DNA of 64,000 bases. It comes from an uncultured Lachnoclostridium sp. GTDB taxonomy: Bacteria; Bacillota; Clostridia; Lachnospirales; Lachnospiraceae. Below, piece by piece: positions 33,816 to 43,279 of the stretch. The DNA lies in NCBI GenBank assembly GCA_948330435.1, contig CAOJBY010000001.1:1-64000 (forward strand), in the 5' to 3' direction. The notes below the pieces were generated by a model that was given only the letters and a program-made list of their open reading frames with translations, was not told the DNA's origin and searched no databases. The first letter of the stretch is position 1; each line of letters opens with the position of its first letter. A program made the position numbers and the translations under genes.

Positions 33816-35588
33816 CTATATCAGTCCCAAGCATCCAAAGTAAATAGCCCCAACAGCCTGTGCAAATTGTGCCACCGTATAATCCGGATGGGCATCCAGC
33901 TGCTTCATCAGTGCGGTATTGGCAAGGCCGCCGTCCGCCGCATACTGATTCAGTTCCGGAACTCTGCCCTTTGCACCCTCACACATAAGTCCAAAACATG
34001 TGGAACTTTTAACCAACCGGCCAAACAATGAACGCTCTTTTGCCTCCGGTTCAAGAATATAATCCGTTTCCTCCCAGGTGACTGCAAGATACTCTCCCAC
34101 CTGTCGGAAGATATCCGCACACACCGAATGATTTGGATCTTCTGCCTTTTTCATGAAAAATTCCAGGCAGGGCTTCCGCATGTCTTTCGGTTCCGTAGGT
34201 ACAATAAGTTGCTCATCTTTCCACACAAACAGTCCCTGATCCAGTGCTTCCTGATAAACTGACGGATCCTCCTTGGGCAAATACTTTGCCGCCAAGCGGA
34301 ACACACCGGATTGGCAGGTGTATTTTTGCAGCGTACCGGGCAGCCCTGTGTTTACGTTATTGATGCTGCGTACATCTCCGGAATCGTACTGCTTTTGGGC
34401 AAAGCTTCCCAGATCAATAATAAAATTATAAACCTCCAAAGGAATCTCCGGGATCGTTCCGTCGGGAAGTACCCAGCCGGTTCCCAGTTCCGTGCCAAGG
34501 GTATGTGCAAAAAATCCTCTGGAAACATCCTCCCCGGCTGCGGCCTGTTCCACTGCCGCTGTAAATGCAGCCATAGGACCGTCATTGGTGTTCATAACAG
34601 CACCGTCTTCTGTCACATACTTTTTCATATCCTCACACAGCATAGAGATTTTGGCAAACTGCTTTTCATAGTCCAGATTCTTATTCTCTCTCATTCCTCT
34701 GGTCTTAGCAGTTTCACCGCCTACGATCAGGTTCTGAATTACCACATCCGGAAAGCTAAGTCCAATGGCATCAAAGTTGCGAAGTTCTGTCCCTGCTGCC
34801 TGCTCCATAGTCTCAGCCCCCCGCTTCATGGTTTCAAAGGATGCATCCTTATGAAGTGCTTCCATGTCGATTTCAGCACCCTTTTCTGCCGCATACAGAC
34901 TGGCCGCCCCACGCATCAGGCGGATAATCAGCATTACCGGCTCCAGAAACTGTTCCGCCGTCTCAAAGGCCATGGGAAACCAGTCAAACTCCTTATACAC
35001 TGCCAGATTTCCATTCACACTGGCTGTCAGCTTAATATCCGTTCCTCCAATATCAACTCCGAGAAGCATCTTATCCTCTGCCATCTTTGGCAGAGATGCG
35101 AAGACAGGTTCCCCATGAACTTCCTGGTTCTCCGCCCGAACCGCCACCTCTTCTGCTATATCTCTCTGCTCAAATCCAAATTGATATTTTCCTTTCAGAA
35201 GAACTGCCAGCACCCTTTCATTTACATTCAGGCTCTTTCCATATCCAAAACGTTCGGATTTCAAAAGTCCCGTCTGGAACACGTCATCAAGACCAGCAGC
35301 CAGCTTTGTTGCTTTCTCATCTTTTGAATCCAGATAAATCTCAATCTTTACGGCCCCCAGGGAAGAAAGAATATTATAAATCATAGCATAGATATACGAA
35401 GCTACAAAATCTTCCTCCTCTTCTGTCTTTGTTACGGGAAACATCAGGGGAAAAGACTTTACTTTTCCGTCATAAAGCGTCACATGCAAATGAAAAGGCC
35501 GTGTTCCCTCTTTCTGAAATTCACCACGCACATCCGTTATGTAAACAGGTTTGTCTTCTCTGGCCTGTTTTAAAAAATTCTCCAGCAT
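33816..35588 (-). CDS. ASKHA/ROK-like kinase domain with unknown N-terminal domain
   Basis: This 590-residue protein has no full-length family that I recognise. Residues 1 to about 170 form a mixed alpha/beta domain of unknown kind (PVYITDVRGEFQKEGTRPFH; SSLGAVKIEIYLDSKDEKAT). From about residue 176 an actin-like ATPase fold begins with LLGVDIGGTDIKLTASVNG, a ROK-type phosphate loop, and continues with IGLSFPDVVIQNL, MNTNDGPMAAFTAA (adenosine/phosphate motif) and HTLGTELGTGWVLPDG. It may be a large sugar kinase. It lies between the activase and lyxose isomerase genes, with tight spacing (2 bases from the activase stop). The ATG has AAGGAG five bases upstream. Confidence 0.75.
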   Translation of the reverse strand: MLENFLKQAREDKPVYITDVRGEFQKEGTRPFHLHVTLYDGKVKSFPLMFPVTKTEEEEDFVASYIYAMIYNILSSLGAVKIEIYLDSKDEKATKLAAGLDDVFQTGLLKSERFGYGKSLNVNERVLAVLLKGKYQFGFEQRDIAEEVAVRAENQEVHGEPVFASLPKMAEDKMLLGVDIGGTDIKLTASVNGNLAVYKEFDWFPMAFETAEQFLEPVMLIIRLMRGAASLYAAEKGAEIDMEALHKDASFETMKRGAETMEQAAGTELRNFDAIGLSFPDVVIQNLIVGGETAKTRGMRENKNLDYEKQFAKISMLCEDMKKYVTEDGAVMNTNDGPMAAFTAAVEQAAAGEDVSRGFFAHTLGTELGTGWVLPDGTIPEIPLEVYNFIIDLGSFAQKQYDSGDVRSINNVNTGLPGTLQKYTCQSGVFRLAAKYLPKEDPSVYQEALDQGLFVWKDEQLIVPTEPKDMRKPCLEFFMKKAEDPNHSVCADIFRQVGEYLAVTWEETDYILEPEAKERSLFGRLVKSSTCFGLMCEGAKGRVPELNQYAADGGLANTALMKQLDAHPDYTVAQFAQAVGAIYFGCLGLI

Positions 35589-35590
35589 AG

Positions 35591-36484
35591 CTACTCCTTT
35601 ATAATGTGCACAATCCCCTCTTCCTCCAAGATCTTATAAAACCGTTCCATCTCCTCCTCGGAAAAGGCTTTTCCATCCACCGGATAGTCCCTTTCCAGGG
35701 CTGCATATTTGCTACGGCAAAGGGGATTAAAGTTTAACAGTTCATATTTTGCATCCGCATCCATGCCCCGGATATAACGGGCAATACTGCAGATATTTTT
35801 TTCCGTGGCGGTATAGCCCGGAATCAGAGGAGTCCGCACAAGAACATCCGCCCCCCGTCTTACCAGAAATTCATAGTTATCAAGAATCTGCCGATTATCG
35901 GTCCCTACAATTCTTTTGTGCTCGTCCGAATCCAGATATTTGATATCAATGAGGAAATGATCCGTCACCGGAAGCATTGCTTCTACGGCTTTTCTCGGTG
36001 CAAGCAGACAGGACTCAATCGCTGTGTCCGCCCCTTTCTCCTTGCAAAGCTTCAGAACCTCCGAAGCAAATTCCCACTGCATAAGTACCTCCCCGCCGGA
36101 GAGCGTAACGCCGCCGTCCTCGCCAAAAAATACGGAGTCCCTCATAAGCAGTTCTGCCGCCTCTTTTGCCGTAACCGTACCGCCCATCCGCTGCAGGGCC
36201 GAACCCGGACATGCATCTTCGCATTTTCCACAGAGGGTACACTTATCCCGGTCCACGTGGATGCGTTCCTTAAGCTTCAATGCCTGATTTGGGCAGACCG
36301 CCGCACAGGTTCCGCAGCGTATACAGTCATTGGGACTGTACCAGAGAGCCGGATGGGGATCCATTCCCTCCGGATTCTGACACCAGGGACAGTGCAGAGG
36401 ACACCCTTTTAAAAATAAAGTACTACGCAGTCCGCCGCCGTCATGGACGGCGAACCGCTTCAAATCAAATATTATCCCTGTCAT
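35591..36484 (-). CDS. Glycyl radical enzyme activase with ferredoxin insert
   Basis: This 297-residue radical-SAM protein has the CxxxCxxC motif CPLHCPWCQNPE (near residue 30), then a ferredoxin-like insert with two CxxCxxC-type clusters (CIRCGTCAAVCPNQAL and CTLCGKCEDACPGSAL), and then the TLSGGEVLMQ motif. The double 4Fe-4S insert is common in activases of dehydratase-type glycyl radical enzymes. Its start overlaps the stop of the glycyl radical enzyme 2 gene by four bases (ATGA), so it is certainly the partner activase. Confidence 0.95.
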   Translation of the reverse strand: MTGIIFDLKRFAVHDGGGLRSTLFLKGCPLHCPWCQNPEGMDPHPALWYSPNDCIRCGTCAAVCPNQALKLKERIHVDRDKCTLCGKCEDACPGSALQRMGGTVTAKEAAELLMRDSVFFGEDGGVTLSGGEVLMQWEFASEVLKLCKEKGADTAIESCLLAPRKAVEAMLPVTDHFLIDIKYLDSDEHKRIVGTDNRQILDNYEFLVRRGADVLVRTPLIPGYTATEKNICSIARYIRGMDADAKYELLNFNPLCRSKYAALERDYPVDGKAFSEEEMERFYKILEEEGIVHIIKE

Positions 36485-38838
36485 ATGGCTTCATAAGTAG
36501 TACGTGCAATAATCTCTTCCTGCAGATCCGGAGCCAGCTCCGTAAAGTATGCAGTGTAACCGGCCACACGCACCGTAAGACTGCGGTATTCCTCCGGCTT
36601 CTTCTGGGCTGCTCTAAGATCCGTTTCATTCAATACATTAAACTGAATATGACTGATTCCCAGACGGCAGACCGCCCGGAGCAATTCCGTAAATTTATGG
36701 ATTCCCGTCTCCGTCTTAAAGAACTGGGGCAAAAACTTCATATTCAGCAATGTTCCGTTGCTGGCCTTGCTAAAGGGCAGCTTTGCCACGGACTGAAGAA
36801 GTGCCGTGGGTCCCTGCACGTCCCGGCCATACATCGCTGATACACCGCCGTCCGCCAACGGATCCTTTGCATAACGTCCATCTGCGGATGCTCCCACATT
36901 CTGTCCCATAGGCACATGTGCCGATACCGTATACAGGCCCATCTGGTAGATTCCGCCCCGGCCATTGCGGTATTTCTTCAAGCCGTCCGCAAAATAGTTC
37001 ACCCATTTCACCCCAAGCTGATCCACCCATTCCACGTCATTTCCGTATTTGGGTGCCTTGTTGAGAAGCATCGCCCGAATCAGGGGAGCATTCTCATAAT
37101 TAGTCTGAAGAGCGTGAAGCAGCTTCTCACGGGACAGCTTCTTTTTCTCATAAACAAGACTCTTAATGGCCGCCAGGGAATCTGCCACATTGGCAACCTG
37201 GATGGCCTGCACGCCCGCAAAGTTATAGTGTGCACCTCCCTGCGTCACATCCTGCCCCTTTGCCAGACAATCATCAATCACAGAAGAAAGGAAAGGCGTA
37301 GGAAGCAGCTTCTCATGCATCTTTTCCACCTGGCTTACGCATTCCACCATTTTATCCGAAAAATAGTCTATCTCCTTTGCAAAGGCTGTCTCAAGATCCT
37401 CAAAGGTCTCATAAGTAGTTAAATCACCCAGATCCAGACCCGTCTTTTCTCCGGTAAGCATATCCACACCATGATTCAGCGTCAGTTCCAGCACCTTTAG
37501 CAGATTGAACATCGCCGCATCGCTCCATGCCAGTGCATTGCCGTGGGTAGTCAGCTCCACACAGCCTACAATGGCATAGTTCATAGCATCCTCATGGCTC
37601 ACCCCATGGGACTCCAGTGCCGGTACCACCGCCTCGTCATTGAATACCTGGGGCATACCGCTTCCAAGCCCGATCACCCGGCTTGCCGCTTCCAGAAGAG
37701 GCAGCGGAGAATTCTTATAAATCCGCAGCGACAGATTAGGCTGGGGCAGCAACAGATGGGACTGTGCCTGTAAAAACAGATAGCTCAATTCATTGGAAGC
37801 ATCGCTTCCGTCCTCGTTCTGTCCTCCAATAGCCACATTAAATCCAATGGGAAATCCCGCAAAATACTTTGCACTATTGGAATTACGCAGATATACCAGC
37901 TGATTAAACTTTAACCACAGGCATTCCGTCACTTCCAGGGCATCCTCCAGAGTCATCCCCTGCTTCCGGCTGTACTCATAATAGGGATACAGATACTGAT
38001 CCATACGCCCCGGTGAAAAGGAGGATGCATTTCCCTCCATCTGCAGAATCACATACAGGAACCAGGTAGCCTGAACCGCCTCCTGATAAGTCTCTGCTGG
38101 GGAAACGGCCAGCTTATGGCAAACAGCCGCCACCTCCATAAGATTTTCTTTTTTATTTTCCTGATATAGTTCCTCCGCCAGGACCGCATATCGCTCCATA
38201 AAGTCGCTGGCACCCTCCATGCTCAGGATTACACTGCGGTAAAAATCTTTCTGCTTCTCATCGGATACCTGTTCAAGATGTGCTTCCGCTTCTTTCCGGA
38301 TACCGGCAGGTCCCAGCTTTAACCACTTCTTCGTATTGGGGCAGATATGACCCTGGGAGTGATCTTTCTGGTTAATCTTTACCGCCTTTGCAATGGTATC
38401 TACCTGCGTACCAACAACCTCCCGCACCTGATCTTCCAGAGAACGCCCTTTCCAGTAAGGCATAATGTCTCTCCGGAACTCATCAATGTCCTCCTGGCGA
38501 ACCTGGAACTTATCCTGAGGTCTTGTAGGAAGCGTCTCAAATTCCCGATCCACCCAGGATGCTCCCGTCTCAGGAAATACCACACCTCCCCGGACTCCCG
38601 CCGTGCGGTTGCCGACAATTCTCTCATCCGGCTCAATTCGGATCCGAATCTTCCGAAGAGCCGCTTTCAACGCTTTCGCTCTTTGAATACAGCGAGGTTC
38701 TCCCTCCGTCTCTTTATAGCTCTCCGTAACAATACGGGCCTGCTCAATGCTGGCATACCTTGGTTCCTCCAGCATCTCCTCTTTCAGCCGGACAATACGC
38801 TTCGAGCAGGCCAGCTTCGAAATCTGTTCTATCTGCAT
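36481..38838 (-). CDS. Glycyl radical enzyme 2 (dehydratase type, substrate unknown)
   Basis: This 785-residue enzyme has a PFL-type barrel and a glycyl radical C-terminus. The thiyl residue is Cys426 in YAIVGCVELTTHGN and the radical site is Gly760 in RVAGYTAYF. The GCVE motif with its glutamate base is the mark of diol dehydratases and C-N or C-S lyases, not of formate lyases. The residues following it (LTTHGN) are not those I associate with glycerol, propanediol, choline, hydroxyproline or isethionate enzymes, so the substrate may be different. It sits in an operon with a sugar importer, dehydrogenase, isomerase and kinases. The ATG at 38838 has GGAGGG five bases upstream. Confidence 0.94.
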   Translation of the reverse strand: MQIEQISKLACSKRIVRLKEEMLEEPRYASIEQARIVTESYKETEGEPRCIQRAKALKAALRKIRIRIEPDERIVGNRTAGVRGGVVFPETGASWVDREFETLPTRPQDKFQVRQEDIDEFRRDIMPYWKGRSLEDQVREVVGTQVDTIAKAVKINQKDHSQGHICPNTKKWLKLGPAGIRKEAEAHLEQVSDEKQKDFYRSVILSMEGASDFMERYAVLAEELYQENKKENLMEVAAVCHKLAVSPAETYQEAVQATWFLYVILQMEGNASSFSPGRMDQYLYPYYEYSRKQGMTLEDALEVTECLWLKFNQLVYLRNSNSAKYFAGFPIGFNVAIGGQNEDGSDASNELSYLFLQAQSHLLLPQPNLSLRIYKNSPLPLLEAASRVIGLGSGMPQVFNDEAVVPALESHGVSHEDAMNYAIVGCVELTTHGNALAWSDAAMFNLLKVLELTLNHGVDMLTGEKTGLDLGDLTTYETFEDLETAFAKEIDYFSDKMVECVSQVEKMHEKLLPTPFLSSVIDDCLAKGQDVTQGGAHYNFAGVQAIQVANVADSLAAIKSLVYEKKKLSREKLLHALQTNYENAPLIRAMLLNKAPKYGNDVEWVDQLGVKWVNYFADGLKKYRNGRGGIYQMGLYTVSAHVPMGQNVGASADGRYAKDPLADGGVSAMYGRDVQGPTALLQSVAKLPFSKASNGTLLNMKFLPQFFKTETGIHKFTELLRAVCRLGISHIQFNVLNETDLRAAQKKPEEYRSLTVRVAGYTAYFTELAPDLQEEIIARTTYEAI

Positions 38839-38855
38839 CGTATCCCTCCATTCTC

Positions 38856-39719
38856 CTATGCCAAAGCCTCTTCCAGTGCCTTGTACATTACATCCTTATC
38901 CGGTTTTTTCCCTGTCCACATCTCAATGTTCAAAGCCGCCTGATTGATCAGCATGCCTGCTCCTGTGGCACAGGGAATTCCTCTGCGGCGAAGCTCCTTG
39001 ATGAGTGCAGTCTCCGTGGGATTTGGTATTACATCCTGTACAAACATATCAGAAGTAATGGAATCCAGATTGATGTTGGGCATAACATCCACGTCCGGAT
39101 ACAGTCCAACGGATGTGGCATTTACCACAATGTTAGTTCCCTCCGGAATCGTAAAAGGTCCGTCCCAGTCAATATAGCGGCATTCCGTCTTTGTATTCTC
39201 CCGCAAAATAGCCATAAGTGCATCTCCCAGCGGCCGATCCTGTGCACGGTTCACAATCGTAATATCCGCCACGCCTGCAAGGCCCATCTCCACACAGATT
39301 GCACGGGCCGCACCGCCTGCACCGAATACAACCACCTTTTTCCCTTTCACATCCACACCGTTGGATTCCAGAGACATCATAAAGCCTTTTCCGTCCGTAT
39401 TCTCTCCAAACAGGTGGCCGTCATTGTTGACAATCATATTCACGGCACCAATCAGCTTCGCACTCTCGGAGATCTCATCCAGATAATCCATCACCGCAAT
39501 CTTGTGGGGGATGGTACAGTTAATCCCCCGCATCTTAAATGCCTTCAAGCCCTTGATAGCGTCTTCCAGCTTATCCTTATCCACATCCAGCGTCAGGAAA
39601 TGCCAACGCTCAAGTCCCATAGCCGCAAATGCCGCATCCTGAATCACCACGCCGGGATTCTCCGCTACCGGCTGCCCAAATACGCCTACCAGATGGTCCA
39701 AATAATTCTGCTCTTTCAT
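38856..39719 (-). CDS. Shikimate/quinate dehydrogenase-like oxidoreductase (AroE fold)
   Basis: This 287-residue protein has the AroE N-terminal substrate domain and a C-terminal NAD(P)-binding domain with VFGAGGAARAICVEM. The substrate-binding motifs are recognisable: NCTIPHK (catalytic Lys), GAVNMIVNNDGHLFGENTDG (catalytic Asp). The family reduces or oxidises ring hydroxyls of shikimate or quinate. Its place inside a sugar ABC/glycyl radical operon, not with aromatic amino acid genes, points to catabolism of a cyclic polyol or related compound. The ATG at 39719 has GAGGAG nine bases upstream; a GTG at 39743 is possible but less favoured. Confidence 0.88.
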   Translation of the reverse strand: MKEQNYLDHLVGVFGQPVAENPGVVIQDAAFAAMGLERWHFLTLDVDKDKLEDAIKGLKAFKMRGINCTIPHKIAVMDYLDEISESAKLIGAVNMIVNNDGHLFGENTDGKGFMMSLESNGVDVKGKKVVVFGAGGAARAICVEMGLAGVADITIVNRAQDRPLGDALMAILRENTKTECRYIDWDGPFTIPEGTNIVVNATSVGLYPDVDVMPNINLDSITSDMFVQDVIPNPTETALIKELRRRGIPCATGAGMLINQAALNIEMWTGKKPDKDVMYKALEEALA

Positions 39720-39735
39720 ATGAATATACTCCTCT

Positions 39736-40704
39736 CTATACACGCTCTCTTTTCAGCTTTCTGCCGAAACAGTCACTTCCGATGATAACTACAATCAGGA
39801 TACCTTCACACAGTCTCTGATAATAGCTGTCTACTCCAAGCTGGTTCATGCAGTTGGTAAGAAGCTGGATTACGAACAAACCGATAAAGCTCTCTACCAT
39901 ACCGCCCACGCCGCCGGCAAAAGAAGTACCGCCAATAACAACGCCGCAGTTTACCAGCATACCTGTGGTATCACCATACACGGAGGATCCGGTATTCATA
40001 CGGGAGGACAGAAGCACGCCCGCCAGAGTGGATACTACGCCGCTGATAATAAACGCCGCCCACTTAATCGGCACAACCTTGATGCCGGAGTATTTTGCCA
40101 CTTCATAGTTTCCGCCGATGGCATAGCAATTCCGTCCAAAGCTGGTAAAACGCATCAAACAGTAAAAAATGATAAACAGAATCAGCATATACACAACCAG
40201 GGATGGAACAGCTCCAAAAAACTTCATATTGGAAATCTGCATAAACTCCTTGCTCTTGCAGGTCAGAGGATGAGCGTCCGTCAATTGCTGGCAGATTCCC
40301 TTTAACAGCATTCCCATACCCAGGGTAATGATGAAAGGCTCTGTCTTCTGATGTACAACAAGGAATCCATTGATAAAACCAACTACCGCACCGCTTAACA
40401 GGGCCACAATGACCGCAACGGGGATGGGGGTTCCGTTATTGACCATCATAACGGCAATGATACCGCCCAGACACAGAGTTCCGCCGCAGGACAAATCACA
40501 GCCGCCGCAGATAACCGCCACCGTAACGCCAAAGGCCACGATCTCAAGAATCGCCGTGGAACGGAGCATATCCAGCCAGTTATACGCCGTATAAAATGTC
40601 GTGTTAAAGAAGAGCATCATCACCATCAACGCAAGAATTGCAATGACTGCCTTTTGCTTTGAAATGATTTTCCATACTTTATTTACATTTGCTTTTGCAT
40701 TCAT
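39736..40704 (-). CDS. Sugar ABC transporter permease, RbsC type (second)
   Basis: This 322-residue permease of the ribose/galactose (CUT2) class has eight to ten transmembrane segments and the family block VICGGCDLSCGGTLCLGGII, then GGNYEVAKYSGIKV. It probably pairs with the neighbouring permease (14-base gap) as a heterodimer, since two different RbsC proteins are encoded. The ATG at 40704 has GGAGGG upstream. It is followed 16 bases later by the AroE-like gene. Confidence 0.93.
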   Translation of the reverse strand: MNAKANVNKVWKIISKQKAVIAILALMVMMLFFNTTFYTAYNWLDMLRSTAILEIVAFGVTVAVICGGCDLSCGGTLCLGGIIAVMMVNNGTPIPVAVIVALLSGAVVGFINGFLVVHQKTEPFIITLGMGMLLKGICQQLTDAHPLTCKSKEFMQISNMKFFGAVPSLVVYMLILFIIFYCLMRFTSFGRNCYAIGGNYEVAKYSGIKVVPIKWAAFIISGVVSTLAGVLLSSRMNTGSSVYGDTTGMLVNCGVVIGGTSFAGGVGGMVESFIGLFVIQLLTNCMNQLGVDSYYQRLCEGILIVVIIGSDCFGRKLKRERV

Positions 40705-40718
40705 CTTTCCGCCCTCCC

Positions 40719-41687
40719 TTACAATTCCTTGCGGTTGTCAAGCCAGATGGCTACAACAAGCACAGCACCGCGCATTACCGTCTGCATATAGGTAGACAGG
40801 TTCAGCATATTCATACAGTTGCCAAGAAGCGTAATCAGCACCACGCCCAACATGGTACGAAGCACACTTCCCTTGCCGCCTTTCAGCGTGGTTCCGCCTA
40901 CAACCACGCACAGGATGGCATTCGTCTCATAGCCTGTACCGCTGGTGGCCGTCGCCGTAGTGACACGTGACAGCAGTGCAATAGAAGCCATGGCAGACAT
41001 CATTCCGTTGATGGTATATGCCAGACGCATGGTGCTCTTCATATTGAAGCCGGACAGATACGCCGCATCCTTATTGCCGCCCATCAGAGCAATTGCACGT
41101 CCCCAGATCGTCTTCCTGTGGAAGAAATGCATCAAAAGCAGCACGACAACGAATACAATCAATATAACGGGGATAATCCCGATATTCGCAGATCCAAGGG
41201 TGGTAAAAAGTGAAATGGAACGGCTGCTTCTGGAGATACGCAGGGTCTCGGATCCCGTATAGATAAGAGCAAGGGCCGTATAAATGGAACTCATACCATA
41301 TGTAATAAACAATACCTCCGCCTGGGTCATGGCACCGCAGGTTGTCAGCACAAAACCATTCAGCCACCCCAGAAAAGCCCCTAGCAGGATACCTGCGAGC
41401 AAGGCTCCCACCTGGCCAAGGGGATCTACCAGGCCAATGGTGATTACACCAACCAGACTGATGATGCCCACGATAGACAAGTCAATGAATCCGCCTATAA
41501 TAACAAACGTCATACCAAGAGCCGCAAAGGGCAGAGGACCAAGCTGTCTTAATACATTGTTCAGGTTTGACGCTCCAAGAAATTTTGGTTCTGCGATAGC
41601 CGTTGCAATAATCAAAACCACGATGCCGCAGAGAACCAGATTCTGTTTTAAAAAATCGAAAAAAGGATTTGTTTTCGTCTTTGTCAT
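40719..41687 (-). CDS. Sugar ABC transporter permease, RbsC type (first)
   Basis: This 322-residue CUT2 permease has the family signature GGFIDLSIVGIISLVGVI near residue 65 and GGNKDAAYLSGFNMKSTM in the second half. It follows the RbsA-type ATPase by 15 bases. It differs clearly from the second permease although of equal length, so the channel is likely a heterodimer. The ATG has GGAGGG upstream. Confidence 0.93.
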   Translation of the reverse strand: MTKTKTNPFFDFLKQNLVLCGIVVLIIATAIAEPKFLGASNLNNVLRQLGPLPFAALGMTFVIIGGFIDLSIVGIISLVGVITIGLVDPLGQVGALLAGILLGAFLGWLNGFVLTTCGAMTQAEVLFITYGMSSIYTALALIYTGSETLRISRSSRSISLFTTLGSANIGIIPVILIVFVVVLLLMHFFHRKTIWGRAIALMGGNKDAAYLSGFNMKSTMRLAYTINGMMSAMASIALLSRVTTATATSGTGYETNAILCVVVGGTTLKGGKGSVLRTMLGVVLITLLGNCMNMLNLSTYMQTVMRGAVLVVAIWLDNRKEL

Positions 41688-41702
41688 TTTCTCCCTCCGT
41701 TC

Positions 41703-43187
41703 TCACCCGATGGCTTTGTCCATAATCTCTTCTGCCGTTGCTTCCTCCGGATTAAATTCTCCGGTGATACGCCCGTCACAGATAGCCAGAACACGGTTAC
41801 TCATATTTAAAACCTCCGGAAGCTCAGAGGAAATCATAATAATAGCCCCGCCTTCCTCTACAATCTTGTTCATCAGAAGATAGATCTCAAACTTTGCACC
41901 TACGTCAATACCTCTTGTAGGCTCATCCAGAATCAGAATCTTCGGATTACGCTCCATCCAGCGTCCTACAATACATTTCTGCTGATTACCTCCGGACAGC
42001 GTCACTACCTTTGTCTCCGGAGTGGGTGTCTTGATGGCAAGGGCCTCAATCTGACGCTTTCCGATATCGGCCTCTTTTGAGGAATCCACAACCCCCATAT
42101 GAGTCAGATCCTCAAGGGATGCCATAGTAATATTGCTCTCCACGGAAAAAGGCAGAATCAGTCCCTCACGCTTACGGTCTTCCGGAACCAATGCCATTCC
42201 CACCTGCTTTGCCTGCTTGGGCGTGGGAATCTTTACTTCCTTTCCATCCAGTATAACCTGATGTCCTTTTACCTTATCCGCACCATACAGTGCACGGATA
42301 ATCTCCGTACGGCCGGCTCCTACCAGTCCAACCAGACCCAGGATCTCGCCTTTATGCAGCGTAAAGTTAATATCATGCAGCTTACGGGTATTCAGATTCC
42401 GCACTTCCAGAAGAGATTCTCCCACACAGTGGGCACGGGGCGGATACTCATTCTCGATGGTACGTCCTACCATCTTGGCAATCATGTCGCTTCTGGTCAG
42501 TTCCTCTACGGGTTTCGTATCAATGACACAGCCATCCCGCATGATTGTAACAATATTACAGTATTCAAATATCTCATCCAGCTTATGGCTGATATAGATA
42601 ACGGACACGCCCTTATCCCTCAATTGATTAATAATAATTCCAAGCTTTTTAAGCTCTTCTGAGGTAAGAGAACTGCTGGGCTCATCCATGATAATTAATT
42701 TGGAATCAAAGGATAATGCCTTTGCAATCTCCACCATCTGCATCTCAGACGCACTCAAATCTCCCACCAGCGTGGTGGTGCTGATGCTGCTTCCAATGCT
42801 GTCCAGCAGCTCTCTGGCCTTTTTATGGGTGCCTTTCATTCCTTTTGTCTCCGAAAAGCGTCCTAGGAAAATATTTTCTCCCACGGTCATGGTATTCACC
42901 AGGTTAAATTCCTGATAAATAATACTTAACCCTCTACGCAGGGCCTGTATCGGCGTTGTATGCTCGATGGTCTCTCCATTGAATATAACCGTACCCTCAT
43001 CCTTTTCATAAACGCCGGACAAAATCTTCATCAGCGTAGACTTTCCCGCTCCGTTCTCCCCTACAATGCCATACACAACGCCCCGGGGAATGGAAATGGA
43101 TACGTGATCCAGGGCTTTTACTCCGGGGAAGTATTTACAGATATCTTTTACTTCAAGGATATAATCAGTCGTCTTCTCCAACTTCAC
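41703..43187 (-). CDS. Sugar ABC transporter ATPase, RbsA/MglA type
   Basis: This 494-residue protein has two fused ATPase domains as in CUT2 importers: the first with Walker A GENGAGKST, signature LSASEMQMVEIAKAL and Walker B LIIMDEPSSSLT; the second with degenerate P-loop GLVGAGRTEI, signature LSGGNQQK and Walker B ILILDEPTRGID. It is cytoplasmic and powers the two RbsC permeases. The start is GTG at 43187, only two bases from GGGAGG, or TTG at 43181 with eight-base spacing, which may be better. An intercistronic hairpin separates it from the binding-protein gene. Confidence 0.95.
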   Translation of the reverse strand: MKLEKTTDYILEVKDICKYFPGVKALDHVSISIPRGVVYGIVGENGAGKSTLMKILSGVYEKDEGTVIFNGETIEHTTPIQALRRGLSIIYQEFNLVNTMTVGENIFLGRFSETKGMKGTHKKARELLDSIGSSISTTTLVGDLSASEMQMVEIAKALSFDSKLIIMDEPSSSLTSEELKKLGIIINQLRDKGVSVIYISHKLDEIFEYCNIVTIMRDGCVIDTKPVEELTRSDMIAKMVGRTIENEYPPRAHCVGESLLEVRNLNTRKLHDINFTLHKGEILGLVGLVGAGRTEIIRALYGADKVKGHQVILDGKEVKIPTPKQAKQVGMALVPEDRKREGLILPFSVESNITMASLEDLTHMGVVDSSKEADIGKRQIEALAIKTPTPETKVVTLSGGNQQKCIVGRWMERNPKILILDEPTRGIDVGAKFEIYLLMNKIVEEGGAIIMISSELPEVLNMSNRVLAICDGRITGEFNPEEATAEEIMDKAIG

Positions 43188-43213
43188 TGCCTCCCTTGCC
43201 TTATTTTGAAAGT

Positions 43214-43244
43214 AGCTGGTTCCGGTCTTATGCCGAAACCAGCT
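43214..43244 (-). other. Intercistronic hairpin between binding protein and ATPase genes
   Basis: AGCTGGTTCCGG (43214-43225) pairs with CCGAAACCAGCT (43233-43244) apart from one mismatch, with a seven-base loop. No T tract follows on the minus strand, so it is likely to lower readthrough or protect the upstream message so that binding protein is made in excess, as in other importer operons. Confidence 0.7.
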
Positions 43245-43279
43245 ATCTACTTAGTCAGCTCTTTTTTTAAGCTTGTATC

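Noticed and set aside
34311..35327. 338-codon plus-strand frame opposite the ASKHA-fold gene
   Set aside because: Cysteine/histidine-rich low-quality translation, no ribosome binding site, lies antisense within a tight minus-strand operon.
38856..39719. Annotation as biosynthetic shikimate dehydrogenase (aroE)
   Set aside because: The fold and motifs fit, but the operon context is sugar import and radical chemistry, so a catabolic role is more likely; the symbol aroE is not assigned.
38760..39785. 341-codon plus-strand frame opposite the AroE-like gene
   Set aside because: Antisense to a gene with intact catalytic motifs; composition is that of a shadow frame.
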